From contig JAEWBE010000016.1 of assembly GCA_023391275.1 (NCBI GenBank), positions 1-53,870 of the forward strand: a stretch of DNA of 53,870 nucleotides, read 5' to 3'. The position numbers were made by a program, and so were the translations under genes. The notes beneath the pieces are model-generated. The model ran no database searches. It was not told the DNA's origin and saw only the letters and a list, made by a program, of their open reading frames with translations. Of the stretch, positions 7,512-14,709 are shown in pieces. The stretch is from Bacillota bacterium (GTDB lineage Bacteria > Bacillota > Clostridia > Oscillospirales > Acutalibacteraceae). Each line of letters begins with the position of its first letter. Positions within the stretch are counted from its first letter, which is position 1.

Positions 7512-7976
7512 ATGCAAGCTCCAAATGAAAAAAGTGAGAAAAAATTGATCAAGCCGGTTGTAAATGAATCGGTAATTGCGGCTACTTCTCCGCAAGTTTT
7601 AAAGGCGGTTGAAAAGTCAATTGCCGCACAGTCGGAAAAAGCGTCCCAGCCGGCAAAGAAAAAGCCGGAAACGGATTATAATACGAAAAAGGAGAGTTTA
7701 CAAATGGAAGCATTGGGCATGGTGGAAACCAGAGGTCTTGTAGCGTCAATTGAAGCGGCTGATGCAATGGTTAAGGCTGCAAACGTAACCCTGATCGGAA
7801 CGGAAAAAATCGGATCCGGACTCGTGAGCGTTATGGTGCGCGGCGATGTCGGCGCTGTTAAGGCTGCTGTTGAAGCAGGCGGCACGGCTGCCGCCAGACT
7901 TGGCGAAGTAATCGCAACCCACGTTATTCCGAGGCCGCATTCGGATGTGGAAAAGATTCTTCCTTCCGTCCAATAA
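7512..7976 (+). CDS. Microcompartment shell protein, BMC-H with 64-residue N-terminal extension
   Basis: A 154-residue protein whose last 90 residues are a PduA/J-like BMC domain nearly identical to copies 1 and 2. The first 64 residues are an unrelated extension: a charged start, a predicted amphipathic helix (SPQVLKAVEKSIAAQ), then a Lys/Pro-rich linker. The shell domain also has its own in-frame ATG at 7704 preceded by AAAAAGGAG, so a 90-residue shell protein could be made from the same gene. The long start at 7512 has a weaker G-rich site about 11 nt upstream. Either form, or both, may be real. Confidence 0.85.
   Translation: MQAPNEKSEKKLIKPVVNESVIAATSPQVLKAVEKSIAAQSEKASQPAKKKPETDYNTKKESLQMEALGMVETRGLVASIEAADAMVKAANVTLIGTEKIGSGLVSVMVRGDVGAVKAAVEAGGTAAARLGEVIATHVIPRPHSDVEKILPSVQ
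7689..7706 (+). promoter_or_regulatory. Internal ribosome binding site and alternative start within the extended shell gene
   Basis: The sequence GGAGAGTTTACAAATG places a Shine-Dalgarno core 9 nt before an in-frame ATG (7704) exactly where the BMC domain begins. It would allow production of a short, ordinary shell protein beside the extended one. Confidence 0.6.
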
Positions 7977-8012
7977 TCCGTTCTACAGCGGATTGCAAAA
8001 ACCTGACTGCAT

Positions 8013-8045
8013 AAGGCGGGAGGGAATTTTCCCTGCTCGCCTTTT
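8013..8045 (+). terminator. Attenuator-like hairpin between shell genes and pduL
   Basis: AAGGCG pairs with CGCCTT and, inside an internal loop, AGGGAA pairs with TTCCCT, giving a two-part stem closed by a TT loop; only two further Ts follow. It resembles a weak intrinsic terminator and could lower expression of the genes after the shell cluster. Confidence 0.45.
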
Positions 8046-8089
8046 GCAAAATTAAATTGCCGCAATATTGCAACGGAGGCGGATTTTTA

Positions 8090-8758
8090 ATGGCAGTTGA
8101 TACGAGATTAGTAGAAGAAATTGTTCGGCAGATCCTTGCCGCCAAGGCTGTTCAGAACGTTGAAGCAAAGGCGGAAAGCAATGAACTTCCGATTATACCG
8201 GTCGGTGTTTCCGCGAGGCATGTGCACCTTTCCAGAAAAGACATGGATACGCTTTTTGGGAAAGACAGTGAGCTTACCCCTATCAAAGACCTGATGGGCG
8301 GGCAATTTGCCGCGCAGGAGCAGGTTACCATTATCGGGCCTTCTCTGCGGCCGATTGAAAAAGTTCGGGTGCTTGGCCCGCTCAGAAAACAAACTCAGGT
8401 GGAAATCTCCTGTACGGATGCCTTTGTGCTGAAAGTGAAGCCGCCGGTAAGGCCCTCCGGTGATCTGAAGGGTTCAGCCGGTATCAGCATCGTCGGCCCG
8501 AAAGGGGTCGTTAAACTGGAAGAGGGCTGCATTATTGCGAACAGGCATATCCACATGTCACCGGCTGATGCCGCGCGTTACGGCGTGAAGGACGGGGACT
8601 ACGTGAATGTACTGGCCGAGGGCGAACGCAGAACCATGCTTTATGGGGTGCAGGTCAGAGTCAGCCCCGAATTCACGCTCGAAATGCACATTGACACGGA
8701 TGATGCCAACGCAATCGGATTCAAGGGCAAAACCGAAGTTACCATGTTTAAAAGGTAG
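8090..8758 (+). CDS. pduL: Phosphotransacylase PduL
   Basis: A 222-residue PduL-type phosphate acyltransferase, unrelated to Pta, that converts propionyl-CoA to propionyl phosphate and recycles CoA inside the compartment. The zinc-site motifs VGVSARHVHLS and ANRHIHMSP are both present, and the C-terminal HIDTDDANAIG matches the family. The ATG at 8090 is chosen because GGAGGCGG lies just before it; an in-frame ATG at 8057 lacks a binding site. The N-terminal MAVDTRLVEEIVRQILAAK is an encapsulation peptide similar to those of PduP and the alcohol dehydrogenase. Confidence 0.95.
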   Translation: MAVDTRLVEEIVRQILAAKAVQNVEAKAESNELPIIPVGVSARHVHLSRKDMDTLFGKDSELTPIKDLMGGQFAAQEQVTIIGPSLRPIEKVRVLGPLRKQTQVEISCTDAFVLKVKPPVRPSGDLKGSAGISIVGPKGVVKLEEGCIIANRHIHMSPADAARYGVKDGDYVNVLAEGERRTMLYGVQVRVSPEFTLEMHIDTDDANAIGFKGKTEVTMFKR

Positions 8759-8798
8759 TTCATCCTGCTTTTATCCGACTGAAGGGGACGATGTAATT

Positions 8799-9047
8799 AT
8801 GTTAAGCGGAAAAGTGGTCGGTACCATTGTTTCAACAAGAAAAGTCGAATCTCTTGTTGGTTCAAAATTTCTTGAAGTGCAGCTTTTTAATGCTGGAAAA
8901 GAAACGAGTGAATATATCATAGCGATCGATACAGTCGGCGCGGGGATTGGGGAAAAGGTACTGATTACGACCGGAAGCGGCGCCAGGCTTGCTTTGGACA
9001 ATGTCAGTACCCCGACCGACGCGGTGATTGTCGGAATTATCGATTAA
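8799..9047 (+). CDS. pduN: Microcompartment vertex protein (BMC-P, EutN/CcmL family)
   Basis: An 82-residue member of the EutN/CcmL/PduN family, which forms pentamers that cap the vertices of polyhedral shells. The beta-barrel pattern is clear: LSGKVVGTIVSTRK at the start, IAIDTVGAGIGEKVLI and TTGSGARLALD in the middle, and PTDAVIVGIID at the end, as in CcmL and EutN. The ATG at 8799 matches the family N-terminus; the frame is open further upstream but that part overlaps pduL and has no homology. It is the only BMC-P gene in this window. Confidence 0.94.
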   Translation: MLSGKVVGTIVSTRKVESLVGSKFLEVQLFNAGKETSEYIIAIDTVGAGIGEKVLITTGSGARLALDNVSTPTDAVIVGIID

Positions 9048-9078
9048 TTACTATTGAATGCATGAAGGGAAGCGTCCA

Positions 9079-10413
9079 ATGAAATTAGAAGAACTGAAAC
9101 AGAAAATCGAAACGGCCGGGGTCATCGGGGCGGGCGGAGCAGGTTTTCCAACCCACATGAAGCTTGTACCGGGCATCGATACCGTTTTAGTGAACGCTTC
9201 GGAATGTGAACCGCTGCTGTACACGGATTTTGCCATTATGCAGCGGAATATGGATCAGGTGACAGCCGGCGCCCAGGCGGTTCGGGAAGCACTTGGCGCG
9301 AAACAGGCCGTTATTGCAATGAAGTCGCACACCGCCGCCGGCCTGGATTTTCAGGACGGTGAAAAACTTGGTGAATCTGCCAGTGTGAAAATCCTGCCGG
9401 ATATATACCCTGTTGGGGACGAGATTATTTTGATTTATCAGGCACTGGGAAGAATTGTTCCTCCGGGGCAGCTTCCTTCCGCGGTCGGGGTAGTCGTAAT
9501 CAATGTGGAAACAGCGTATAATATCTTTAACAGTCTGCATGATGTTCCGGTAACGGAAAAGTGGCTGACGATCGGCGGAAATGTTCCGCAGCCGATGGTG
9601 GTAAAAGTTCCGATTAACTGTAATGTGGCTGCCGTGCTGAAAGCCGCCGGAGTTACGGTTCCGGCCGGTCATTCGGTGCTTGACGGCGGCCCTGCGATGG
9701 GCAGGATTATCAATCCGGCCACTGCAAAAATAACAAAGAAAACAAAATCGCTGTTGATTCTGCCGGATGAGATTCCAGCGATTGCATTTAAATCAATCAC
9801 AACCGAGCGGATGCTCAAACGAACTTCTTCAGCCTGCTGCCAATGTTCTTATTGTACGGATATGTGCCCCAGGCATTTGATTGGCTATCCGCTTCAGTCG
9901 CACAAGACAATTCGGGCGGTCGCTTCCGCGCAGTTGAATCACCCGGATGATCTTCTTACCGCTTCGCTTTGCAGCGGATGCGGGGTTTGTACCCTGATGG
10001 CCTGCTGTCAGGGGATTGCTCCTTCCGTCACCATGGGGGAGGTCAAAAGGAATCTGGGCAAAAACAAACTGGCATACCGGAGCAGCGAGCCTGTCACACC
10101 GGATCCTGAACGGGATAACCGCCTTGTGCCGGTCAGCAGATTTAAAAGCCGCATTGGCGTTGCAAAGTTTGACAAACCGGCCCGGTTCGCAGAAGACTTT
10201 TCGGTGAAACAGGGGATTTTTCAGCTTCCGCTTTCCCAGCATGTCGGCAAACCTTCGGTTCCGGTGGTAACCGCCGGGGATGCGGTTGATGCGGGGCAAA
10301 AAATCGCAAAGGCAGCGGAAGGAATTTCAGCCGCGCTGCATACTCCGGTTTCGGGGAAAGTGCTTGCGGTGACCGATTCCTACATAGAAATTGCAACAGG
10401 AGGGGTGAAGTAA
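9079..10413 (+). CDS. pduS: PduS cobalamin reductase-type flavin/Fe-S protein (RnfC-like)
   Basis: A 444-residue protein with an RnfC/NuoF-like N-terminal domain (VIGAGGAGFPTHMK, near residues 15-28, then VNASECEPLLYTD) that binds FMN and NADH in relatives. Two Cys clusters follow in the middle: CCQCSYCTDMCP and CSGCGVCTLMACC, consistent with [4Fe-4S] centres. The C-terminal part resembles a barrel-sandwich domain (HTPVSGKVLAVTDSYIEI). PduS reduces cob(III)alamin to support adenosylation by PduO. Start ATG 9079 follows GAAGGGAAG. It sits 1 nt before pduT, its likely electron-relay partner in the shell. Confidence 0.92.
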   Translation: MKLEELKQKIETAGVIGAGGAGFPTHMKLVPGIDTVLVNASECEPLLYTDFAIMQRNMDQVTAGAQAVREALGAKQAVIAMKSHTAAGLDFQDGEKLGESASVKILPDIYPVGDEIILIYQALGRIVPPGQLPSAVGVVVINVETAYNIFNSLHDVPVTEKWLTIGGNVPQPMVVKVPINCNVAAVLKAAGVTVPAGHSVLDGGPAMGRIINPATAKITKKTKSLLILPDEIPAIAFKSITTERMLKRTSSACCQCSYCTDMCPRHLIGYPLQSHKTIRAVASAQLNHPDDLLTASLCSGCGVCTLMACCQGIAPSVTMGEVKRNLGKNKLAYRSSEPVTPDPERDNRLVPVSRFKSRIGVAKFDKPARFAEDFSVKQGIFQLPLSQHVGKPSVPVVTAGDAVDAGQKIAKAAEGISAALHTPVSGKVLAVTDSYIEIATGGVK

Positions 10414-10414
10414 G

Positions 10415-10960
10415 ATGGATTATTCGGTAGGCGTATTGGAATTAAAAAGCATCGCAAAAGGTATTCAGGCTTCCGATGATGCGCTCAAGGCTGCAGGAAT
10501 CAGTTTGATTTCGGCTCAGCCTGTTTGCCCCGGAAAATTTGAACTGATTATAACCGGCGAACTTGCTCAGGTGAATGCCGCCGTGGAAAAGATCAGGGAT
10601 ACATATTCCTCCAATCTTATCGATTCCGTTCTGCTCGGCAGAATTGAACCGAGTGTTGTCAAGGCGCTTTTGGGCGCTCAGCCGCAGCCCAAGCATGGTG
10701 CGATTGGCACGATTGAAACATATTCTATCGCAAGTGCAATTCTTGCCGCCGACAGAGCGGTTAAGGCCGCGAATGTCGAAATTGTTGAACTCAGGGCCGC
10801 AAGAGGAGTCGGCGGAAAGGGCATCGTTTTCCTGACCGGTGAAATTGCGGATGTTACTGCGGCGGTGGAAACCGGTTCCGTGTATGCAAAGGAACAGGGC
10901 GTTTTCGTTGCAAGTTCCGTCATCGGTTCTCCGCACAGCGAGCTTTGGAATTTCTTATAA
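10415..10960 (+). CDS. pduT: Fe-S shell trimer PduT (two tandem BMC domains)
   Basis: This 181-residue protein has two BMC domains, residues 3 to about 90 (SVGVLELKSIAKGIQASDDALKAAG) and about 95 to 181 (AIGTIETYSIASAILAADRAVKAA), so it forms pseudohexameric trimers. Cys38 in QPVCPGKFEL matches the pore Cys that in characterised PduT holds one [4Fe-4S] cluster at the trimer centre. Electron transfer through the shell to or from PduS is the accepted idea. It is the last gene of the operon and is followed by a strong terminator. Confidence 0.95.
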   Translation: MDYSVGVLELKSIAKGIQASDDALKAAGISLISAQPVCPGKFELIITGELAQVNAAVEKIRDTYSSNLIDSVLLGRIEPSVVKALLGAQPQPKHGAIGTIETYSIASAILAADRAVKAANVEIVELRAARGVGGKGIVFLTGEIADVTAAVETGSVYAKEQGVFVASSVIGSPHSELWNFL

Positions 10961-10979
10961 TAATCATTTTCTTCTTTTA

Positions 10980-11018
10980 TTGTTCGGGAGCGCCTTTGCG
11001 GGCCTCCCGAACAATTTT
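10980..11018 (+). terminator. Rho-independent terminator of the microcompartment operon
   Basis: A perfect 11-bp stem (TTGTTCGGGAG with CTCCCGAACAA, 10980-10990 and 11004-11014) is followed by TTTTAT, 20 nt after the pduT stop. Confidence 0.93.
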
Positions 11019-11073
11019 ATGCGCAAAAATAAGGCCTGCTGTAGTTGAACTGAACCAGAGAAATGGATATTGA

Positions 11074-11114
11074 GGAAAACAAAGCTGACGCCAATTAAAA
11101 AACGGCGCCAGCTT
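11074..11114 (-). terminator. Terminator of the selenium operon
   Basis: Read on the minus strand, AAGCTGGCGCC pairs with GGCGTCAGCTT (one G-U pair) and is followed by TGTTTT. It lies about 90 nt after tRNA-Sec and would end the selA-selB-selC transcript. Confidence 0.7.
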
Positions 11115-11203
11115 GTGTAAATGAATGATGTTTTGCAATAGCCTTTTTTATTTCCTGTCCAATTAACCCGGAACATCCGGCCTCTTTGCAATCATCCTCG
11201 GTT

Positions 11204-11298
11204 TGGCGGGAGTATGTGGGAATTGAACCCACCCAGGCAGTTTTAATGCCCACAATAGTTTTGAAGACTACAAAGCACACCAGCACTTATCTACTCCC
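11204..11298 (-). tRNA. selC: tRNA-Sec (anticodon UCA)
   Basis: A 95-nt tRNA-like sequence on the minus strand with the long acceptor branch and long variable arm of selenocysteine tRNA. The 5' end GGGAGTAG pairs with CTACTCCC-type 3' sequence ending CCCGCCA, so CCA is encoded. The anticodon loop reads CTTCAAA with UCA, which decodes UGA. The extra arm (TGGGCATTAAAACTGCC) and a T-arm with GGTTCAATTCC are visible. It lies just after selB on the same strand, as often found in Firmicutes. Confidence 0.96.
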
Positions 11299-11303
11299 AT
11301 ATT

Positions 11304-13229
11304 TTATTCTTTGGTTGAATACGTTAAAATTCGCTCATCACCACGCTTTACTGTGACGCCTATCCTGTCAAGGAATTCCAGAATTGCCGTTGCATATTTA
11401 CGAGAGGTACCCAGTAAATCACGGAATTCCGCCAGCGTGATGCTGCCGTTTTGCTCTATAAATTTTTTTAGAAGCAGAAGCATCCTTTGGTAGGCTTCCC
11501 CATGGAGGAAAGAACCGTCTTTTACCTGTACCAGCCTGTTTTGGCCGAGCATAAGCCGAAACGTTTCCCAAGCTTCCTCAGGGGAGCAGGGGAGCAGGGC
11601 TGCCACAGAATCGGCATCCGGCGGGGCATAAAGGGACTCCCGGTAAATTTGCTCTGCCGCGGCGCTGGTTTTGCGGTAAAATTCCGTTTCTGTCGGGCAG
11701 TGACCGGCCAGCGCGATGTATTGCCCGCTCCGGATGATTTGCTCTTTGCCTTCCAGAAAAGTAAGGATGGCCTCCACTGTCTGCGGATCTTCCTGTGCAA
11801 AAAGTTGCCCTTTTAGTTCGGGAAAAGGAAGTCCGCTCCTCAGCGGAAAGCGGGAATGGTATTCTGCTAAAGCGGCGCAAATTTCCTGCTGTACAGCGGC
11901 AAGTATTTGCGGCGGGAGTAAAATTTGTTCGCTTACGGCGACCAGCATATTCTGTTCCAGCAAAGTATGCAGGGCGGAGTCAACAGCGGTTGGGTCAAGC
12001 TGGGAAAAACAGTTTTGTATTTCCTCCGTTGTACGGATTCTTTTGCCGAACGTCGGCTGGCAGGAAAGCTCCCACATCAATTGTTCCTTCAGGCTGCCTG
12101 TGTCATACAGCTGACAGCGTGTGAGCACCGTACTGTCGAACCGCTTGCGTTTTGGCGGGCAGCAATCCAGTACCACTCCGCCGCCGATGGTCTTAACCGG
12201 GGAGTAAAAACGGACTACAAAACGGTCTCCGTTTTCCACGGCTGCCGGTTCTTCCAGGCGGAGCTGCGCGTAGCACTGTTCCCCCGCGTGCAGAGTATCC
12301 GTGTTCAACAGCCTTGCCCGGCACAGCAGTGTTGCGGTACCAAGAAACAAATGAAGCCTGGCATTATTCGCAATCTCATATTCCGCGTTTTTTAAGCCGA
12401 CCAGCTTTACATCCAGCAAATATGTTTTTTTCAGCGAACCGGGGGTTGCCAGTACCTCCCCGCGGGAAAGTTCCTCTTTTTTAATGCCGGCCAGATTCAC
12501 GGCCACACGCTGCCCAGGGCATCCCAGCTGAACATCCTGCCCGCAGCTTTGCAGGCCGCGTATGCGGACGGCTTTTTCCTGCGGATAGACCACAGCGTCG
12601 TCATCCAAACTGATTTTTCCGGACGCCAGCGTGCCCGTCACGACCGTACCGAAACCCTGCATGGTAAAAGCGCGGTCGATAAACAGGCGAAACCGAGGCC
12701 CGCACGCCCGCGGCTGAACCCTTCGCGCCTCGTCCTGCAGCAAGCATTGCAGTCCTTCAATGCCCTTTCCCGTGCGGGCGGAAACTACCGATACGGGGGC
12801 GTGTTCCAGAAAAGTTCCGGTAAAGTGCTGTGCAATATCTTCCTGTACAAGCGCGACCATTTCTTCGTCAACCAAATCACATTTTGTAATTACGGTAATG
12901 CCGCGGTGAACACCCAGCAGGGAAAGAATATCCAGATGTTCCATAGTCTGGGGCATCACACCCTCATCTGCCGCAACTACCATCAGCGCCAGGTCCAGCT
13001 GCCCCGCCCCTGCGAGCATATTTCGTACAAATTTTTCGTGTCCGGGAACATCGATAATATTCGCGAGCGTATCGCCGTTGAGCATCATATGTGCAAAGCC
13101 AAGGTCAATGGTGATGCCGCGGCGTTTTTCTTCCTCCAGCCGGTCGGTGTCGATGCCGGTGAGTGCGCGAATCAGGCAGGTTTTCCCGTGGTCGATGTGC
13201 CCGGCTGTCCCGATAATCATATGTTTCAT
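11304..13229 (-). CDS. selB: Selenocysteine-specific elongation factor SelB
   Basis: A 641-residue translation GTPase that delivers Sec-tRNA to UGA codons marked by a SECIS hairpin. The G1 motif GTAGHIDHGKT is at the N-terminus, followed by DVPGHEKFVRNM (G3) and TKCDLVD (G4). The C-terminal third contains winged-helix repeats that bind the SECIS RNA, ending in the typical AEFRDLLGTSRKYATAILEF segment. The ATG at 13229 follows GGAGG and overlaps the selA stop as ATGA, so translation is coupled. Only five bases separate its stop from tRNA-Sec. Confidence 0.96.
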   Translation of the reverse strand: MKHMIIGTAGHIDHGKTCLIRALTGIDTDRLEEEKRRGITIDLGFAHMMLNGDTLANIIDVPGHEKFVRNMLAGAGQLDLALMVVAADEGVMPQTMEHLDILSLLGVHRGITVITKCDLVDEEMVALVQEDIAQHFTGTFLEHAPVSVVSARTGKGIEGLQCLLQDEARRVQPRACGPRFRLFIDRAFTMQGFGTVVTGTLASGKISLDDDAVVYPQEKAVRIRGLQSCGQDVQLGCPGQRVAVNLAGIKKEELSRGEVLATPGSLKKTYLLDVKLVGLKNAEYEIANNARLHLFLGTATLLCRARLLNTDTLHAGEQCYAQLRLEEPAAVENGDRFVVRFYSPVKTIGGGVVLDCCPPKRKRFDSTVLTRCQLYDTGSLKEQLMWELSCQPTFGKRIRTTEEIQNCFSQLDPTAVDSALHTLLEQNMLVAVSEQILLPPQILAAVQQEICAALAEYHSRFPLRSGLPFPELKGQLFAQEDPQTVEAILTFLEGKEQIIRSGQYIALAGHCPTETEFYRKTSAAAEQIYRESLYAPPDADSVAALLPCSPEEAWETFRLMLGQNRLVQVKDGSFLHGEAYQRMLLLLKKFIEQNGSITLAEFRDLLGTSRKYATAILEFLDRIGVTVKRGDERILTYSTKE

Positions 13230-14626
13230 TCCTTGTTTCCTCCGGTGCATTGAGCGACCGCATGTGCCACAAGGGGAAGTTCCGGCTGCTGAATCGTAGA
13301 AACGTCGAGTAAAAGCTGATTTTTGGCAACGCGCGCAATAATGGGCAATGTAAGCCCACGCAGCCGCCGCTCCAGTTCAAACACTGAAATATCGTGCGGC
13401 CGGATTGCCACAACATAACCCGAAAGCGGCTGTGCCGGCACTGAGCCGCCGCCGATCTGCCGTTCCTCTGCAAGAACCTCCGCCTCGCACCCGGTGCCCT
13501 GATCCCTGATTTGACGGCACAAATCTTCTGCTTTTGGCTTTAAATAATCAGAGCGCATCATGTGCAGAACAGGAATTTCATCCATGCGTTCCGGTTCGAT
13601 ATAGAGCCGCAGGGTGGCTTCCAGAGCGGCAAGCGACAGCTTGTCGATTCGCAGAGCGCGTGCAAGCGGGTTCCTGCGCATGCGTTCGATTTTCTCTGCG
13701 TTACCCAGAAGAATGCCGCACTGAGGCCCTCCAAGCAGCTTGTCTCCGCTGAACATGACAATGTCCGTTCCGTCCCGAACCGCCTGCGGCGCCGTCGGTT
13801 CGTCCAGAAAAGGATACCACCGGGCATCTAAAATTGCACCGCTGCCTAAATCATACAGCACAGGTATCCCTTGCTTTTTCCCAAGTTCCGCCAATTGACG
13901 GATTGAAACATCCTCGGTAAATCCCACTATTTTATAATTACTTGTATGCACCTTCAGAATCGCGCCCACATCTCCGCCTTTCAGCGCGTTTTCATAATCG
14001 CGAAGGTGCGTTTTATTTGTGGTTCCCACCTCTGCAATGATTCCGCCGCTCTGCTCCATAATATCCGGAATGCGGAAGGAATCGCCGATTTCCACCAGTT
14101 CCCCGCGGGAGATAAGTACTTTTTTATTTTTTGCGAAGGTGAAAAGCGCAAGCAAAAGTGCGGCGGCATTGTTGTTGACAACAAGGGCGGACTCGGCGCC
14201 GGACAGTGTGCAGAGCAAATCCTCCACATGCCGGTTGCGGTTGCCGCGTGTGCCGGTTTGCAGGTCGTATTCCAGATTGCTGTAGCCTTCAGCTACCTCG
14301 GTAATCGCTTTCACCGCGCTTCGGCACAGCGGGGCCCTTCCCAAATTAGTGTGAAGTATTACGCCGGTGGCATTAATTACACGCCGCAGGCTGGTTTCTT
14401 CCAGCTTTTTTGCACGAGTTAAAATGCAATTGACCAATGTGCCGACAGATGGACTTTCCATACAATTCCCCTGTAAAATCTGCTGGCGGAGCGCTTCCAG
14501 TTCCTCCCGGACTGCGCGTACAATAATCGCGCGGGCGCAGTGCTCCATTTTTTCAGCAATGGCCGGATTCTCCAAAAGCTCGTCCACTTTTGCAATACTG
14601 CGCAGCAGTTCCTGTTTTTCTGCCAT
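13226..14626 (-). CDS. selA: L-seryl-tRNA(Sec) selenium transferase SelA
   Basis: A 466-residue PLP enzyme that converts Ser-tRNA(Sec) to Sec-tRNA(Sec) using selenophosphate. The PLP lysine lies in MFSGDKLLGGPQCGILLG, the SelA signature, and the N-terminal helical tRNA-binding region and the RRVINATGVILHTNLGRAPL segment are present. Length matches bacterial SelA (about 460-470). AAGGAGG precedes the start. The selenophosphate synthetase gene selD is not in the window. Confidence 0.97.
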   Translation of the reverse strand: MAEKQELLRSIAKVDELLENPAIAEKMEHCARAIIVRAVREELEALRQQILQGNCMESPSVGTLVNCILTRAKKLEETSLRRVINATGVILHTNLGRAPLCRSAVKAITEVAEGYSNLEYDLQTGTRGNRNRHVEDLLCTLSGAESALVVNNNAAALLLALFTFAKNKKVLISRGELVEIGDSFRIPDIMEQSGGIIAEVGTTNKTHLRDYENALKGGDVGAILKVHTSNYKIVGFTEDVSIRQLAELGKKQGIPVLYDLGSGAILDARWYPFLDEPTAPQAVRDGTDIVMFSGDKLLGGPQCGILLGNAEKIERMRRNPLARALRIDKLSLAALEATLRLYIEPERMDEIPVLHMMRSDYLKPKAEDLCRQIRDQGTGCEAEVLAEERQIGGGSVPAQPLSGYVVAIRPHDISVFELERRLRGLTLPIIARVAKNQLLLDVSTIQQPELPLVAHAVAQCTGGNKE

Positions 14627-14709
14627 TCCTGTCGCCTCCTTTTCGGCGGATCGCGGTGTATCACCAATGAATGGTTTTTCATCTGTACTTCTGCTCCGGA
14701 TGCATTAAG

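Noticed and set aside
7512..7703. N-terminal extension of the fifth shell gene as a frameshift relic of a separate gene
   Set aside because: It is in frame, with no stop codons, and shows a helix-plus-linker pattern, so a real extension (or a two-start gene) is more likely than a relic, though a relic is not excluded.
11095..11286. Short minus-strand frame overlapping the tRNA-Sec gene
   Set aside because: It reads through the tRNA, has no ribosome site or family likeness, and a terminator lies inside it.
12549..13253. Long plus-strand open frame (234 residues) opposite selB
   Set aside because: It is antisense to a gene with clear GTPase motifs, has no recognisable domain and no credible ribosome site; it mirrors the coding bias of selB.
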